Assembly: GCA_950295325.1 (NCBI GenBank)
Contig: OX485803.1
Coordinates: 41,925,554 to 41,989,553 of the forward strand
Source: Polytrichum commune
Taxonomy: Eukaryota; Streptophyta; Polytrichopsida; Polytrichales; Polytrichaceae
Direction: 5' to 3'
DNA length: 64,000 bases
This document shows, piece after piece, positions 11,001-23,356 of this stretch. The notes beneath the pieces are model-generated. The model was given only the letters and a program-made list of their open reading frames with translations, did not search any database and was not told the DNA's origin. The translations under genes were made by a program, and so were the position numbers. Position 1 is the stretch's first letter. Every line of letters begins with the position of its first letter.

Positions 11001-14000
11001 TGTTCAGCTGATATCAAAGTGGGCTCCGCAGATGACGCCTCTTCTGTCACAGGTTCAGGAGTCAAGGATCTAGTTTCTTCACCTACTGATTCAGCATCTA
11101 CAGTGGCTGCAGAGGCATCAGGCGCAGGTGCAGCCTCTTCAGTCACTTCCACTACTCCTTCATCAGTAATTGGTGCTGGCGATTCTTCAATTCTCTTGTC
11201 CACAGCAGCTTCGAATTTGTCTTCAGTTGTCAAATCCTCTGCCAAGAAAAATCTAAAAATGAACTTCTACTTGACTTTTGGAATCCTTACAGGTATACAG
11301 CACCCAAACCCATCGTGACACCTTGATGATCAAATTCAAGCCAACCTCTATAATGCGTACCGTGACTGAAATTAGAAGGCACTCCCAGATTACAAACAAG
11401 TGGAGTCAATAGAAGTTTACATCTCTATATCTCTAGAGATTGGATAAAAGAAAAAGGAAGGCACCAACCATCATTTAAAAATTGGCATTTAAAAATAGAT
11501 AAGCACTGATGCTACCATTCACACAGCAAAAGTCACTGAATGCTCGGATAGACAAAAAAAGCTCAGACTGTTCTTCAGATCTCATTCAAAATTGATCTGG
11601 AAAATCATGGTGTCAAGACATGCAAATAACTCTAAATTGTAATCTTTCCTTGCACTTTTGTGTCCCGCAATTACAAACTGACCCTCTGCCACTGCACTGC
11701 TAGTCCTCAAAGGGAGAGTCCACATCAGACACCTTGTCAGTGTCTAAAGTAGACCATTCTGCACTACATTCCGTTCATTCTCAACAATAGCACCTGAAAA
11801 TAACTGCTGTTCTTCTAATTCTGTCGACTTCCTGCAAGACCTGCATTCCTTTGTACCATCCAACTTACAGCCAAGAAGTGACAGCTTTATTTTCACCATG
11901 AAGAGCAGCAACGAAAATACCATGTACTCTGCGATTAATAGCAGATTCATTGTTCAGTACCTGCAGCTGATTCGGCTAAATCTGTAATATCTTTGATTGC
12001 TTCTGCAAGCTCCTCAGCAACCTGCTCATCAGAGAGTGCTGTGACATCTGTATCCACTGTAGCAGAGCTCTCACTCTTCTCCTCTTCAATGGCAGGGGTC
12101 TCTACCATTGCTGCAGTTTCTGCTGCAGGTTGCTCTTCCACAGCAGCAGGACTCTCTTCAGAACTTTCGCTCGAACCAATCAAATTGGCATTACGGAAAA
12201 AGACTTCAAATGGATTTGAAGCTCCACCCTCCTCATTATTGTTGATGGACTTGTTGATGGACTTCATGTCAACTTGCGCCTTCATTGTCAGGTTCACTTT
12301 TCCTCGCTCAATTCGTAAGACCCTCACAGTAACCTCCTGACCAATCTGCAACAAAGTCTCCACAGCTACATTTTCACCACCTTCGGTAATTTCACCACCT
12401 CGCAGAAATCCTTCTTCTCCCTCTGGTAGCTCAATAAATGCACCATTGCGGATGATATTTTTCACTTTACCCTTCAATTCTTGGCCTTTGGTGAGCTTTG
12501 TCATCTACACAGACACACACAGTTAATGTATCACCTAGCAACAAACAATTCCATACTGTAACAAAGCAAGAGCCACTGCAAACAATAAGGTGCTATGCAC
12601 GTGAGCCTCTGCCTAATAAAAGTGGCGATGATTCAAAAAAAAATGCTTGTCCTAGAATATTGGTTCATGCTATGTCCAATACACTTATGTCGTTCCTGGT
12701 TGACACTATTGGTTCCTAGAAAACCAGAAAGAAAGTAAAAAAAATTCCCAAGCTTGTGTGATTAGTTTGATATTTGATCACATTATATGTGAAACACAAG
12801 GATAAGCTGCCATTCAAGATAAAATTGACCAATCTTACTTCCAAAAGTATTCATTCAAATCTCTTTGCTTCAGTCTAACCCTCGATAGGGCAGACTCCTA
12901 CATAGATTCAAAAAGATGGAACTTGGCAATGACAAAATTCTCATTTTAACGTCACTTATCCAAGACACATACATCTACTCATTGGACTCCCATCCACAGA
13001 TACGGACGCAATCCCCTGCTATGGACGCATTCAATCAGAAATAGAATTAGCGTTCTACTCATATCGTGCGTTCATTCAAGGACAAAGTTATAAGCCCAAG
13101 GATTGAGCCAGGCGGCCAATAGCTCTGTTCCAGGGTAGCTACCAGCTTCACAGCTATTGCATAGAAACTCAAGAAACCTCAGCACACCATATGTCCAGCT
13201 CAACTCATGGATATAAAGGTCCTGAAAACCTAAAACCTAACACAGAAGTCACAAAAAATTCACTTGACTATCTGAGAGAATACCATAGCTGTAAGAATGC
13301 AGCCGCTAAACCCATACCTTTTTGTCATCGTTCGATCTCCCGCGTGAACTACTACCTCCCCTGCCCGCAATCTTTCCGCGGTTTAGCACTTTGGCGTCAC
13401 CGCCTTCCCGGGTGGATGAGGAGTCATTCTGACCACGTCCCTGTGCTTCAGACTCAGCCACCTCGTTCTCCTTGTCCCGCATGGTAAGCGCAATGCGGCC
13501 CGCCTTGTCGTCCATCTCAATTACCCTCACTGTCACTTCCTGACCAACGGCGACAACATCTTGCACGGACCTCACATATGATGAGCTCAATTCCGAAATG
13601 TGAATCAAGCCGTCAGTGAAAGCCCCGATGTCGACAAACGCACCATAATTCTGTACAGCCCGCACTACGCCAGTGAACACACTTCCCGGCAGAAGTTGCT
13701 CCTTCTGCACAGTAATAACCTTCGCACCTCGCCGTTGTTGAATGGAATTCCTCCTCTCCACCTGCTTAGCAGGTGCATTTGTGGACTCTGAAGTCTCTGC
13801 CTGAACTGCAGCTGCTGCAGCTGTCTCAGGAGCAGTTTCTTCCACTGGCGCTGATGTTGTCTCTACTTCGGTTATCGCAGGCTCTTCCACGGTAACACTT
13901 CCCTCCACAGAAGAGTAAACCCGTCCTCTAGGTCCGCGATTCGAGAATATACTTGCGCCTAATCTTCTGTAATCTGTAGCAAGGCTCAAAGAGTGCAGCC

Positions 14001-14142
14001 GGACGGGCAGCTTGCTAAGAGCTGAATCGAGCTGTGGCCTTGACGATGTGGAGGTGATGCGGGAGCCATGGGGGAGCACGGGTGCAGCATTGGCCAGGAG
14101 AAGAAATGTGCTGTCCCTCGTCGGGAGAGCAAAATACGCCAT
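8001..14142 (-). CDS. EFTS: plastid elongation factor Ts polyprotein (S1-S1-EFTs-EFTs)
   Basis: Seven exons: 14142-13318, 12504-11961, 11238-10478, 10331-10089, 9777-9616, 9048-8734, 8342-8001. All introns are GT-AG, phases agree, and the product is 1063 aa. Residues 1-~75 look like a chloroplast transit peptide (Ser/Arg-rich, few acids). S1 RNA-binding domains lie at ~150-224 and ~282-350, separated by Arg/Gly- and Glu/Ala-rich linkers. EF-Ts modules lie at ~609-820 and ~850-1063, each with the EF-Tu-contacting stretch ([19 protein letters not shown]). EF-Ts exchanges GDP for GTP on EF-Tu. In green algae such a polyprotein also yields an S1-containing plastid ribosomal protein (PETs/PSRP-7). 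Arabidopsis has the same domain order. Only the second module runs to the C-terminus without the last intron. Confidence 0.95.
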
Positions 14143-14727
14143 CCTGGAGAAGAGAAGAGAAGAGAACAGAACAGAGACCGCAAAAAAACCATCTTAGCCT
14201 TATGGAAAACATAATACCTACACGTAGAACACCATCAAGCACAGCCGTTTTGCGCAATTGCTGCAAGCGTATTGGAGAATTGGAAGCAGGACGCAAAAGT
14301 GGTAAAACTGGGTGGAATTTGCTTGCGCTAACCTGGCTCGTGAGATGCGCGCCTTGCGATGGCTCTCCCCGTGCAGCTCCCAGCAGCAGCGCTAATCCTC
14401 TCTTCCTTCTTCAGCAGCAGAGGAGGCAGAAATCCCTCCGCAAGGAGATAGAATCGAAAGGGGAGAGGGACGAGAAAGAGGCAAGTCGAGGCGACGCCGA
14501 AGCCCTTGTGGCTGCGAGGAGGCCACCCTCCCCGGGCTATCCAGAACCGCGCGGATGTGGCGCCCTCCCATTGGCATACACACACATAATACCTACGTGG
14601 CAAGCGAAGGAGGATATCACTGGCTGTGCGCCGTGCTGACGTGGACAACTGGTCTTTTATCCCGGTCCTCCCCCCTTTATCCACTTCGGGAACTCGTAGC
14701 ATTTAAGTACCACACTGATTCTAAACA
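14143..14727 (-). promoter_or_regulatory. remaining 5' flank of the EF-Ts gene before the transposon
   Basis: About 590 bp separates the EF-Ts ATG from the MULE insertion. The part next to the ATG is a purine-rich GAAGAGAAG tract on the plus strand (pyrimidine-rich in the transcript), typical of a 5'UTR. No clear TATA box was identified. Any promoter elements further upstream were moved 10.8 kb away by the insertion. Confidence 0.5.
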
Positions 14728-14736
14728 GCAAATAGC
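14728..14736. repeat. 9-bp target-site duplication, left copy (GCAAATAGC)
   Basis: GCAAATAGC directly precedes the left terminus GGAGAACG. It is repeated exactly directly after the right terminus. Nine bp is the hallmark duplication length of Mutator-superfamily insertions. Confidence 0.93.
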
Positions 14737-14958
14737 GGAGAACGCTATTTCCCATGTAGCGGAGGATAAGGACGTGGCTGTCCACGTCGGACCCGCGGTT
14801 TCACCCGTCGCGCGGCCCTCGCGGTAACTCCGCCCGACCGTAACTTTGCCTCCCTGTAACACTGCACGCGAACGCGTTCACTCTGAGACACTGTGCGGAC
14901 ACTAAACACTGGGTGCCTGTGACACTGACCGTGCCCGAGAAATTTTTTTTTGGTGACG
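14737..14958 (+). repeat. MULE left terminal inverted repeat
   Basis: It pairs with 25,281-25,554. The outer 35 bp are identical. The remainder matches closely except for two stretches missing here (about 36 and 15 bp) and a few substitutions, including CG/CA differences. It includes GTGACACTG near its inner end and a T-run followed by GGTGACG. Confidence 0.93.
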
Positions 14959-15212
14959 TCATGTGACGTCATTTATTGCCATCCCTGTGTAGCCATTGTC
15001 GTATCCTTAGGGTTCCAGTGTTTTGCGTGTGTGTGTGCAATGGAGTGCCGTGGTCGGAATTTGGGAGCTAGGAATTTTCCGAAGAGGGTTTCTGGTCGGG
15101 TAATGATTCGGTGGGATTGCAAATCGCGTTTCGATTCGTTTGTAGAGCACACTGCTGGATCGCCAGCCAACCTAATCGGGTAGATGTTAGAGGTTTAGGC
15201 CATGAGGGCGCA

Positions 15213-18200
15213 ATGATTACCTCTTCCGACGGAGATGTCATGCCCTGGCATTGGAGAGGTGGCGCCGCCTTCATTACCAACGTTGGACGTCCACACGAGA
15301 GCCGCAAGAATGCAGGTAATACTCCACTTGAAAGCCACTATTTGTTGTTGTTTAGGGTTGTATGTACAGCTTCTGTAGCGATGAAGTTTAGCTCGGTTGG
15401 GGTCAGAAAATTGCGTCTTACTAGGTTTTCTGATATTCAAACGCCGAGGAAGACGCAGTTCGGGTTCTGGAGGATTCCTTGGTTTGCGACCCCTCCAACC
15501 CTTCCACCTATTGCTAACGTTCGAGTTATTGGAAGTTCTTCTATACAGTTCATAGATTAGGGTTTAGGCGACGATTGAATTGCGAAATTGGGGACATTGC
15601 ATCGTGACGGTGGGGTTTAGGGTTTCGGGTTGAGGAGAAATGCGATATTGGCTCAAAGTGTAGTAGGTATTCATGCGCAATTTTAATGTCCACTCTCTTC
15701 CTCTAATACGAGGCTGGCTTTTGTTCTACATGTTGTTCTCCTTCATTGATTATCCTCTCTCAATCCTTCTACGTGCTGTTCTTGCAGAGACGGTGTCCTC
15801 TACGAAGAGGAACACAGGATTTATAGGACGGTTTATTGTCAACCTGGATGTGGGTGTGTGATAGGGTTGAAGAGCAGTTTTCCCAGCATATCATATGTCG
15901 AGGGGGCTTGTCCAAACTGCGGAGCCAGGTCACACGCTTTTAGGCCGGAGAAGATGGCACCCGAGCCCGTGACACTAAAGGTGACAATGTATGGAATTCC
16001 CTACAATGTCACCTACCCTAGTGAGCAGAGAGTCTCCGACCTGAGGGCAGAGTTTGCGACGATGTGTAAGGGTGCACTTAAACCTTGCGGGAAGCGACGG
16101 TTTTTTGTCTGCATATACTGTGGGCAGAACGATTTCAGCAATAAAATGATGCTCAATCGGCATCGTTTTATTGATGGCTGCCCCGAGGCTACATATCCCG
16201 ACGGCAAGAGGGCGTTAATACTACCTTACCCCGATTTCAAACCCGGGGAAGGTAAGCGGGTGGAGGTTTTAGGCAAGAAAAATGGAGGGGGTCCGCCGGT
16301 AGACGTCAGGGCTTACAAGTACAAAGTCAGCTTTGGACGGATCAAGTCAGGACACGGGGGGGGAAGGTGCAGGAGACGAAGAAGAAGACGGCGAGGTTTC
16401 CGGGAAGGGTGCACACGACGTAGAACATAACCTTCATAGAACTGCTGATGAAACAAGCCTCAAGAAGCTGCTGCCTCCACGAGATCTCTTTTGTGATGTA
16501 CTTGCCGATGGAGGGCTACCAAGAACCCTAAAGAATCCACCTAACAAAGGAAACAAGGCTCGGGGCCGTCACAGGTAAAGAAGGGCGTCCATCCGCCACC
16601 GCAGGACACTGATCCACGTTTTGTAGAGGGGGAAGTGAGACTGAAGAGGCAGGTGGGGGTTGTTGTTGGCAAACAGTCTGTTCCAGACATTCTCTTAAAC
16701 GGAAAACGTAGCAAACGAAAGGTTGGGACCTGCTCAGAAGAAGTGCCCGCTCTAGGAGCGAGGGTCAAGCGGCAGGCTCACTCGAGTATGCGGAAGTCCG
16801 GTCATAGGGATTCAGATGTTGCCCATGACGTTGACAACGTGTCTGGAGTTGCGATGAAGACTGCTGCGAAGAAGACGACAGCCAAAGTCACATGGTGTGA
16901 CACTGAAATTGGGGCGCAGGCAGGCAGAGAAACGGCTGCAGGTGGAAGAGAACTGGATGTACGTAGGGTTCATGTAGCGAAGAGGAAAACGGATCAGTGC
17001 GATGACGCATACGGGTTTCACATGTCAGTCCGGGATGGACCAAGTAACAAACAACCTAGGATTGAAGAAGGTGTCAACCGTGGCAATGAAGACGTGAGCA
17101 CCATGCTAAATCACCTTGAACTCATTAAGGAGAGGGCCATTTCCACACTTCGGGAAAGATTTTACTTAAGACATACATGTATTTGTCGTAGGGCATCTAT
17201 TCAGAGTAGACTCCCTCTGTTTCTTTTAAGTACGGAGAATGGACCTCACACATGTGTCAAGCAGGTGGTTTGTGACAGGGTTTGCCCTTCTCCGATGGAT
17301 GATGCTCTGCGGGTGGATGCCGACAGAGGTGGCACTACTCCGGAAATACAGTGTCACGACACAGACGGCAATTTTAGTGACTGTGATATGCCTCCCTGTG
17401 AGCTAAACCAATACCCGCCTCCATCTCCGACGCTCACGGAGGGTGCAGTGGCGTCCATGTATGTGTGGACGGACGCATCCGTCTTTATTGCCGAGATGAG
17501 GGAATATTGGGCAGAAGGTAAGGGTGCGATCAGGCCTTTCTGTTTTGGCAGTGCAATCGAGGGGAGGTTGAGAGCTAGAGCAAAAGCGTTGGAGACGTTG
17601 GAGGATGCGTACGTCGAAAAACACTGCAAAGCACAGGAGGATTTATGGATGGATACCATCGAGCCTACATGTCCCTCAAAGCCTCCGATGCCTGCGTTGT
17701 ATCACCTTAAGGAGTATGAAAATTCCGTTGCTCTCCCGTGGACATGGGACTGTCAGAGCGGGGACGACTTCGTTAGGAACTGGGAGAATACGGTACAAAC
17801 GGACGAGTTCAAAGACAAACTCATGCGCTGTGCGTACTGGTGGATACGGCGAAAGGTTTGTGTCACTATTCCCGAAATATTCTACAGGTTGTTTTCTTTT
17901 AATTGCGGAGACATGTCATAGAAGTACAGTAGAAATTTAGGGTTGTGACACTGTGACACTGAATTCGCCTATGTTTAACTGGATGCGTTCCTCTCCCACA
18001 GGGTGATAAGAAGGCGCCCCTGCCTGCAGACCTCGTCGAGAGTGTCACGAACGCTATCGATAACCTTGTGCAATGCGTCGAGAACGGGGTTCCGTATGAG
18101 GACCTACAAACCCTAAAGGCGTACATTCAGTGGACCACTGACCATGCAGCCTTCGAGGCCGAGCTCCGTAGTTACCGAGATAGAGTGCAGGTTGCACACG

Positions 18201-20812
18201 AGGAGGAGGTGCGGAAGGCACGTGCTGACTTCAAACAGAGGAATGGTCTGCTCACCGAGCAAGTGCTGTGGGATTGGTGCCCCGTTTTCCGTGTTCTAAG
18301 GACGTTCGAAGAAATTTTGCATGGACTCCCTCCATTTCCTTGGCGTCACGACAGTGAGAGTGCTAACCATGCTCCTGGCATTTAGAAATTGCATAGCATT
18401 ATCCGTGTTTATTTCCCGTATCCACATTTATTTTTTCATTGCTGATATTGGAAATTGTGTGTGACTCGTTTTCAGTGGCAGAGGCAAAGGATGTCCGCAA
18501 CGTGCTTCGCGAGACTCGTGTATCGCAGAACCCGCCCCCGCCACTTGCGTACGTGTTTCGGGTCCTGTTTCGTACCACGTACAGATTGTTCAGGCACTTA
18601 TGTTGTCCCAACTACGGACTCACGGCTGAGGAATTGCGGAGAGAATGTCAGGTTCGCATCAATGTCAAACGCTCGTTGTCAACATTTCTGGCGGAGGGAC
18701 CTTACCAATTCTCCGGTGTACGGCATGGCTTCGGAGAAGATTTTCGGCAACGGGTTCAGGCGGAGGTGGACCATATATGTAACGGGGTGGGAGAGGATGT
18801 AGTCCAAGAAGTTATGGCGTGGGTCCACACCGTTCAACTACGAGCACTGCAGGAGCACGCTGTGTGCCACCCGATGCAGTTCATTGGGGCTTGGACAACT
18901 ACTGCCCATGCCCACTGGGAGGAGCAGGCTCAACATTGGCAAGTGGCACTACGAACCCGCGAGGACCATGACTTAGGGTGGGTTCCGTCCGGATTTACTC
19001 CAGCCTGGAATCCTGGCATCGCGGCAGTAAGGTTGCGTATCCAGGAAACCGTAGAGGGGATTAGGGAAACAATGTCTTTGGAAGACAGAGCTCATTGGGA
19101 GATATGTGCGAAGGATTTCAGCCGGGATCCTTGTCTGCGTCACCCTTCTCAAATGGGCAGTACTTGTGAGGACACGGCTATGGGAGGTGACGGTTAGTCT
19201 CAAAACAAAAGACGTAGAGGCGGAGGATGATACCGGATTAGGGACGGTTGATAAAAACTCCGAGATAGGACAACACCCTGTCGCTAAAGATGCTGGAAAC
19301 ACTGTGAAAGTTGACATTATTTCACGTGGGAATGCAGGAGTTCCCACAATCAAGTATGAAGGGCTGCCTAGACACGACATTGTTGGTGTTCAAGAGCAGG
19401 AGACAGTACTCTCTCCTTGCCCGCCAAACAATAGTCCCGTGACAGAGGATGATAAGGATCTCAACGTAAATGAGCATGGCGGTCCAGTGTTTCCCGAGAT
19501 TAACTCTATACTTGCTAATGAAGCCCACGATTCCCCGCCTGCAGATGCGTTGATTACACTTAGCCAGTTTGAGAATACTGTGCACTCAGGTGTGGACATG
19601 AATCTGGAAGGGGCGTCGTTCTCGCAGGACCCCAGTTTTGTGCATTGGGTTAAGGCTGGTGTCGATGATCCACTACGGACGCCTACCTGGGGAGTCTCGA
19701 TTGTCACAGCCCAGGACACCACGTCTGTGGAGGGGGTTGACAACGACAGCACCTGCCGTAACCTCCGTGACAAATTCAAACAAGTGGAGGAATTGGAGGT
19801 TGTGACGCTCCTGGTCAGCTTGTCCCAGGGTACAGATCGCGATGTAAGGGAGACTTCGAAGCCGCTGGTGCTCGAGAATCCTACTCCGACTCCTGGGGAC
19901 ATCACTGCAGCCATATCAAGTGAACCGTGGTCAAATTGTTCGATCTTACAGGTTGGTGACGTGGGCGTCATGACATTAGCGCAAGCCTACAACTACCTGC
20001 ACGTGGAAGATCACATGCAAAGTCTACCTGGGCGTCAAGGGAGGAGGGACAACGCACGTGAGGTCATATTCTTCAACGAGAAGGGCAAAGAAATCGGGGT
20101 TAAATTCTCAACCATCCGAAGTTTAAAGCTTGTAAGGACACGTTTGGGTAACGACATTGTCGATTTGGTCATGTCTAGGTTGTACTTTCAGTACCCAGCC
20201 CGAACAAGGCACGAGATCCTATTCCTGTTGTCTAGAGTGAGCTCGTGCAAGGGTTTAGAGTTTAGGGTTTAGGATTTAGGGTGAGGGTTTAGTTCCTGTT
20301 GTCTAGAGTGAGCTCGTGCTGTTGTCTAGGGGAGTGCAAACATACGAGGTCGCGGTAGTGCAGCAAGACGTATGTCAGCAATCCGGGAATTATGAGTGTG
20401 GTCATCACACTATAAGAAATGCACTAATGTATCTAAAGGTAATGCGCATTGTCACTTGTTTCAAATTATAACCTGTTTTATCTTATGCTCTATGTAGAAT
20501 GTTTTCAGAGTTGTGACACTGTAGTGTCACAATGTCTTACAACTGGGTGACTGAGTTACTGACAGTTTTGTCCGGCTGGACTTGTAGTTCCGTGGGATGG
20601 ACCGGAAGGACGGGGAGGTAATCATGCGGCAGAAGATAATGGAGGCGTTCAAAACTAAAGACACCAACCTAGAGATTCTCGCTTTGATAGCAAAGGAACT
20701 AGATGCAGGACGTCGGGACACACGGTACAAGGCTCCTTTCAGCATTCCCGACAAGGACATGACTTCTGAACCCGACGTTGAGAGCGACGTCCTCATATTA
20801 GACTCCGAATAG
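15213..20812 (+). CDS. MULE accessory protein with zinc-binding N-terminus and degenerate Ulp1-like (C48) C-terminus
   Basis: Eight-exon model: 15213-15315, 15790-16251, 16627-17855, 18002-18353, 18476-19186, 19269-20236, 20307-20438, 20588-20812. Phases agree and the product would be 1393 aa. Residues ~50-80 hold a Cys cluster (CQPGCGC ... CPNCG). Residues ~135-165 hold a C-x2-C...H...C finger (CIYCG, NRH, GC). The middle is basic then helical and unrecognised. Near the C-terminus LGNDIVDLVMSRL resembles the entry of Ulp1 domains, and QQDVCQQSGNYECGHHT resembles the Q...D/E-C-G cysteine site. The His-Trp and Asp part of the triad is not visible, so activity is doubtful. ULP-like genes occur in Kaonashi MULEs. 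The start codon (frame is open upstream to 15,111), the 19,187-19,268 intron and the 20,237-20,306 intron are the weakest parts. Confidence 0.62.
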
Positions 20813-21764
20813 GAATGAACTGTTTTAAGAATGTACAAGTAGGATGCTCTTTGTAATTTCCCCTTTAAGGGAGACAGATATACTCATTCGGATTTCAGGA
20901 CGTACATCTAAATCGTGGTGAAATCCGTGGTGAAATCCGCGGTTGTAGTGAGTTAGTGTCACAGTGTAACAGATGCGGATTTCATAACCCAAAATATAGG
21001 AAAGGATACTACACGGTGACATTAAAGTTCGCCAATACATTGTACGATTGATTGATTGCCGCAAGGGCGGAAATACAATGGGCATATGCCAAACCGACGG
21101 TCCAATGACCTCGACATAAGTAGAGACCAACATGACATTAATTTCCACTATAACAGTTGAGATTGTGCAATTCTTCATCCCCAAGCGCACCATAGTACTC
21201 CTTCCACATGAACGCAACGTCGTCAGAACCATGTTCCACTCCAACTCCTGAAATATCATCAGGTTTACAAGAGGCGCCACCACCGTGACGGAGCAGCCCA
21301 TTACCATCCGAGGTAGCATCCTCCGCATTTCCACGCCGAGTACGGTCCGAGCACGATCTCCTCCTCCGTGACACTGGGGTACATCCGCACCTACGACAGG
21401 GAGGTCGACATCCTTCAGCCCTAATTGTTCGGTCGTCACGTCCGGACGCCATGCTTAGACGGCATATACAAATCACCGAGATCAACAATACTGCACTACC
21501 AAAGAGAACGACAATCACCCATCCCTGTAAGTCAAAAACGACCAACACTACCATCGTGCACATGTTGTGCGAAAGTCCTATCGAAAAGTCCTATCTCTAG
21601 ACAAGCACTAAGGTATCTTGCGGGGAGACAAGACGTGCAAACAGACAAGACGGAACTAATAAATCCGTAGGAGGCGGTAAAGGGTTTAGGGTTCAAAGTT
21701 TAGGGATTGGGGCGCGCAAGAACCCTAGTCTGATATCCAGATTGGGTTTTCCGGCGGGTATAGC

Positions 21765-23307
21765 CTATAGACGGCGTGCCATAGAAGACTTTGGCCGCTC
21801 CAAGAAGTCCTTATACCGTCCAAGTTTGAATCCTTTCCCATCGTTTACGGGGGAGAAGTGCGGGGATTTGGCCATGGGATGCACAGTTCCTGAATTCATC
21901 TCTGCTTTCAGCGTTCTCAGTCGACCCAATGTCTGGTTAAGGTCCGCTATCAAATGTTGCATCATCACTTGGTCACCATCAACCTCCTCGTGCAGTAAAA
22001 TAATCTGTTGTCGCAGAGTCTCGGCTAGGTCAGGTTGTGCACGCCTAGCCGGTGTAGCCCTTGGCAAGGACATGGGCGTTGGCGCCTGTGACGCTGGCAC
22101 GGGTTCAACACGCCTAGGTGTTAACAGTTGTTGCAATCCCCCGTTTACATTGCCAGCTAATCTGCCACAAAATCTCGCAATTGTTCCCTCAACCATCTCC
22201 AGGTGCATCATCATGACGACCTTGACGTGGTGTTTACACATATTTCCGCGCTGAGCCCACACGCAATTGCAAACCCCCCACTCAGAACCAAGATTGTGGA
22301 CAGTGTACCGCAGATGCCGATGTTTAGTTGACGTCACCAATGCCACGTCTCCATCTTTCGAAGGCAGTGTCACGTCGTCATCCGGGATACTTCTCGCTTT
22401 CAGGATGGAGTTTACAATAGAATCCTGCATTTTCTTATTGTCCACGAATCCCTTCTGTTTCCTTAGATCCTTGTACCAGTAGTGATCAAGAACGTCCTCC
22501 GTAAGTGCCGTAATACACCAGTCGACTCTCCGCCCTGTCATCCTGCTACGCTCTGATTTCAAGATCGACTTTGCAAATCCGTGGTAACCCTCTATAGCAG
22601 CATTAGTGTCTTGCCCACAATAGTCTAAGTTTCGGAAACCGACCACCCACATGTGCACCTTGTCCAACCACTGCATCTTCATATATTCCCAGAACTCCTC
22701 CTCTTCCGGATATCGTTTCTGCAACTCCTCTATTCGTTTGACTGCCCATTCCCTGCCTTCGTGACCCTCTGGTGCACTTCGGTCGTACATTATTAATCCT
22801 AGCTCTTTCAAGATAGCAGCCCGCCGCTCCTGATTCGATATTTTGTAACAGCAATTCTTTTGCCAAGCCCGTCGAACGTGCCAAAGGCACAGAAATATCG
22901 CCGTATTGGGCCACGTGACACTGCCACCAATGTGTCCAAATTAGTGTCACCGTTGCAAATCAATCATGTTGTGTTTAAGTGGAGACAAAGATGGACAAGA
23001 CGCAGTCAACCTAGTACAGTAAACTACAATGATTGCAGTTAGGAAACCGAAATAGCAGATGGCATAACAAACATTCGTATGAATATACTGACTTTATTGC
23101 ATTAATCTCCCCCTGAGCGCAGTCCATGATAAAAGCAACGGGCTTCCAATCTGGTTTTTCGGCAGTCATTCTCGAATTCAACGCATTCATCCAAGGTGTG
23201 AGGTCCTTCTCGGCACATCGCGAAGTTAGGATAAACGCCACCGGAACACCGTTATGCCACTCGTCGAACACCATTAGCGTGTACAGAGGGAACTGTAAGA
23301 ACACAAA

Positions 23308-23356
<49 letters not shown>

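Noticed and set aside
10926-11318. 130-codon plus-strand Ser/Ala-rich ORF
   Set aside because: Antisense shadow of the Glu/Ala/Pro-rich linker in the EF-Ts polyprotein.
11993-12340. 115-codon plus-strand ORF
   Set aside because: Antisense to the S1 domain and acidic linker of EF-Ts exon 2.
19106-19268. Frameshift in the accessory gene near 19.19 kb
   Set aside because: An 82-nt GT-AG intron (19,187-19,268) restores the frame and keeps the total coding length a multiple of three, so a frameshift is not required, though it remains possible.
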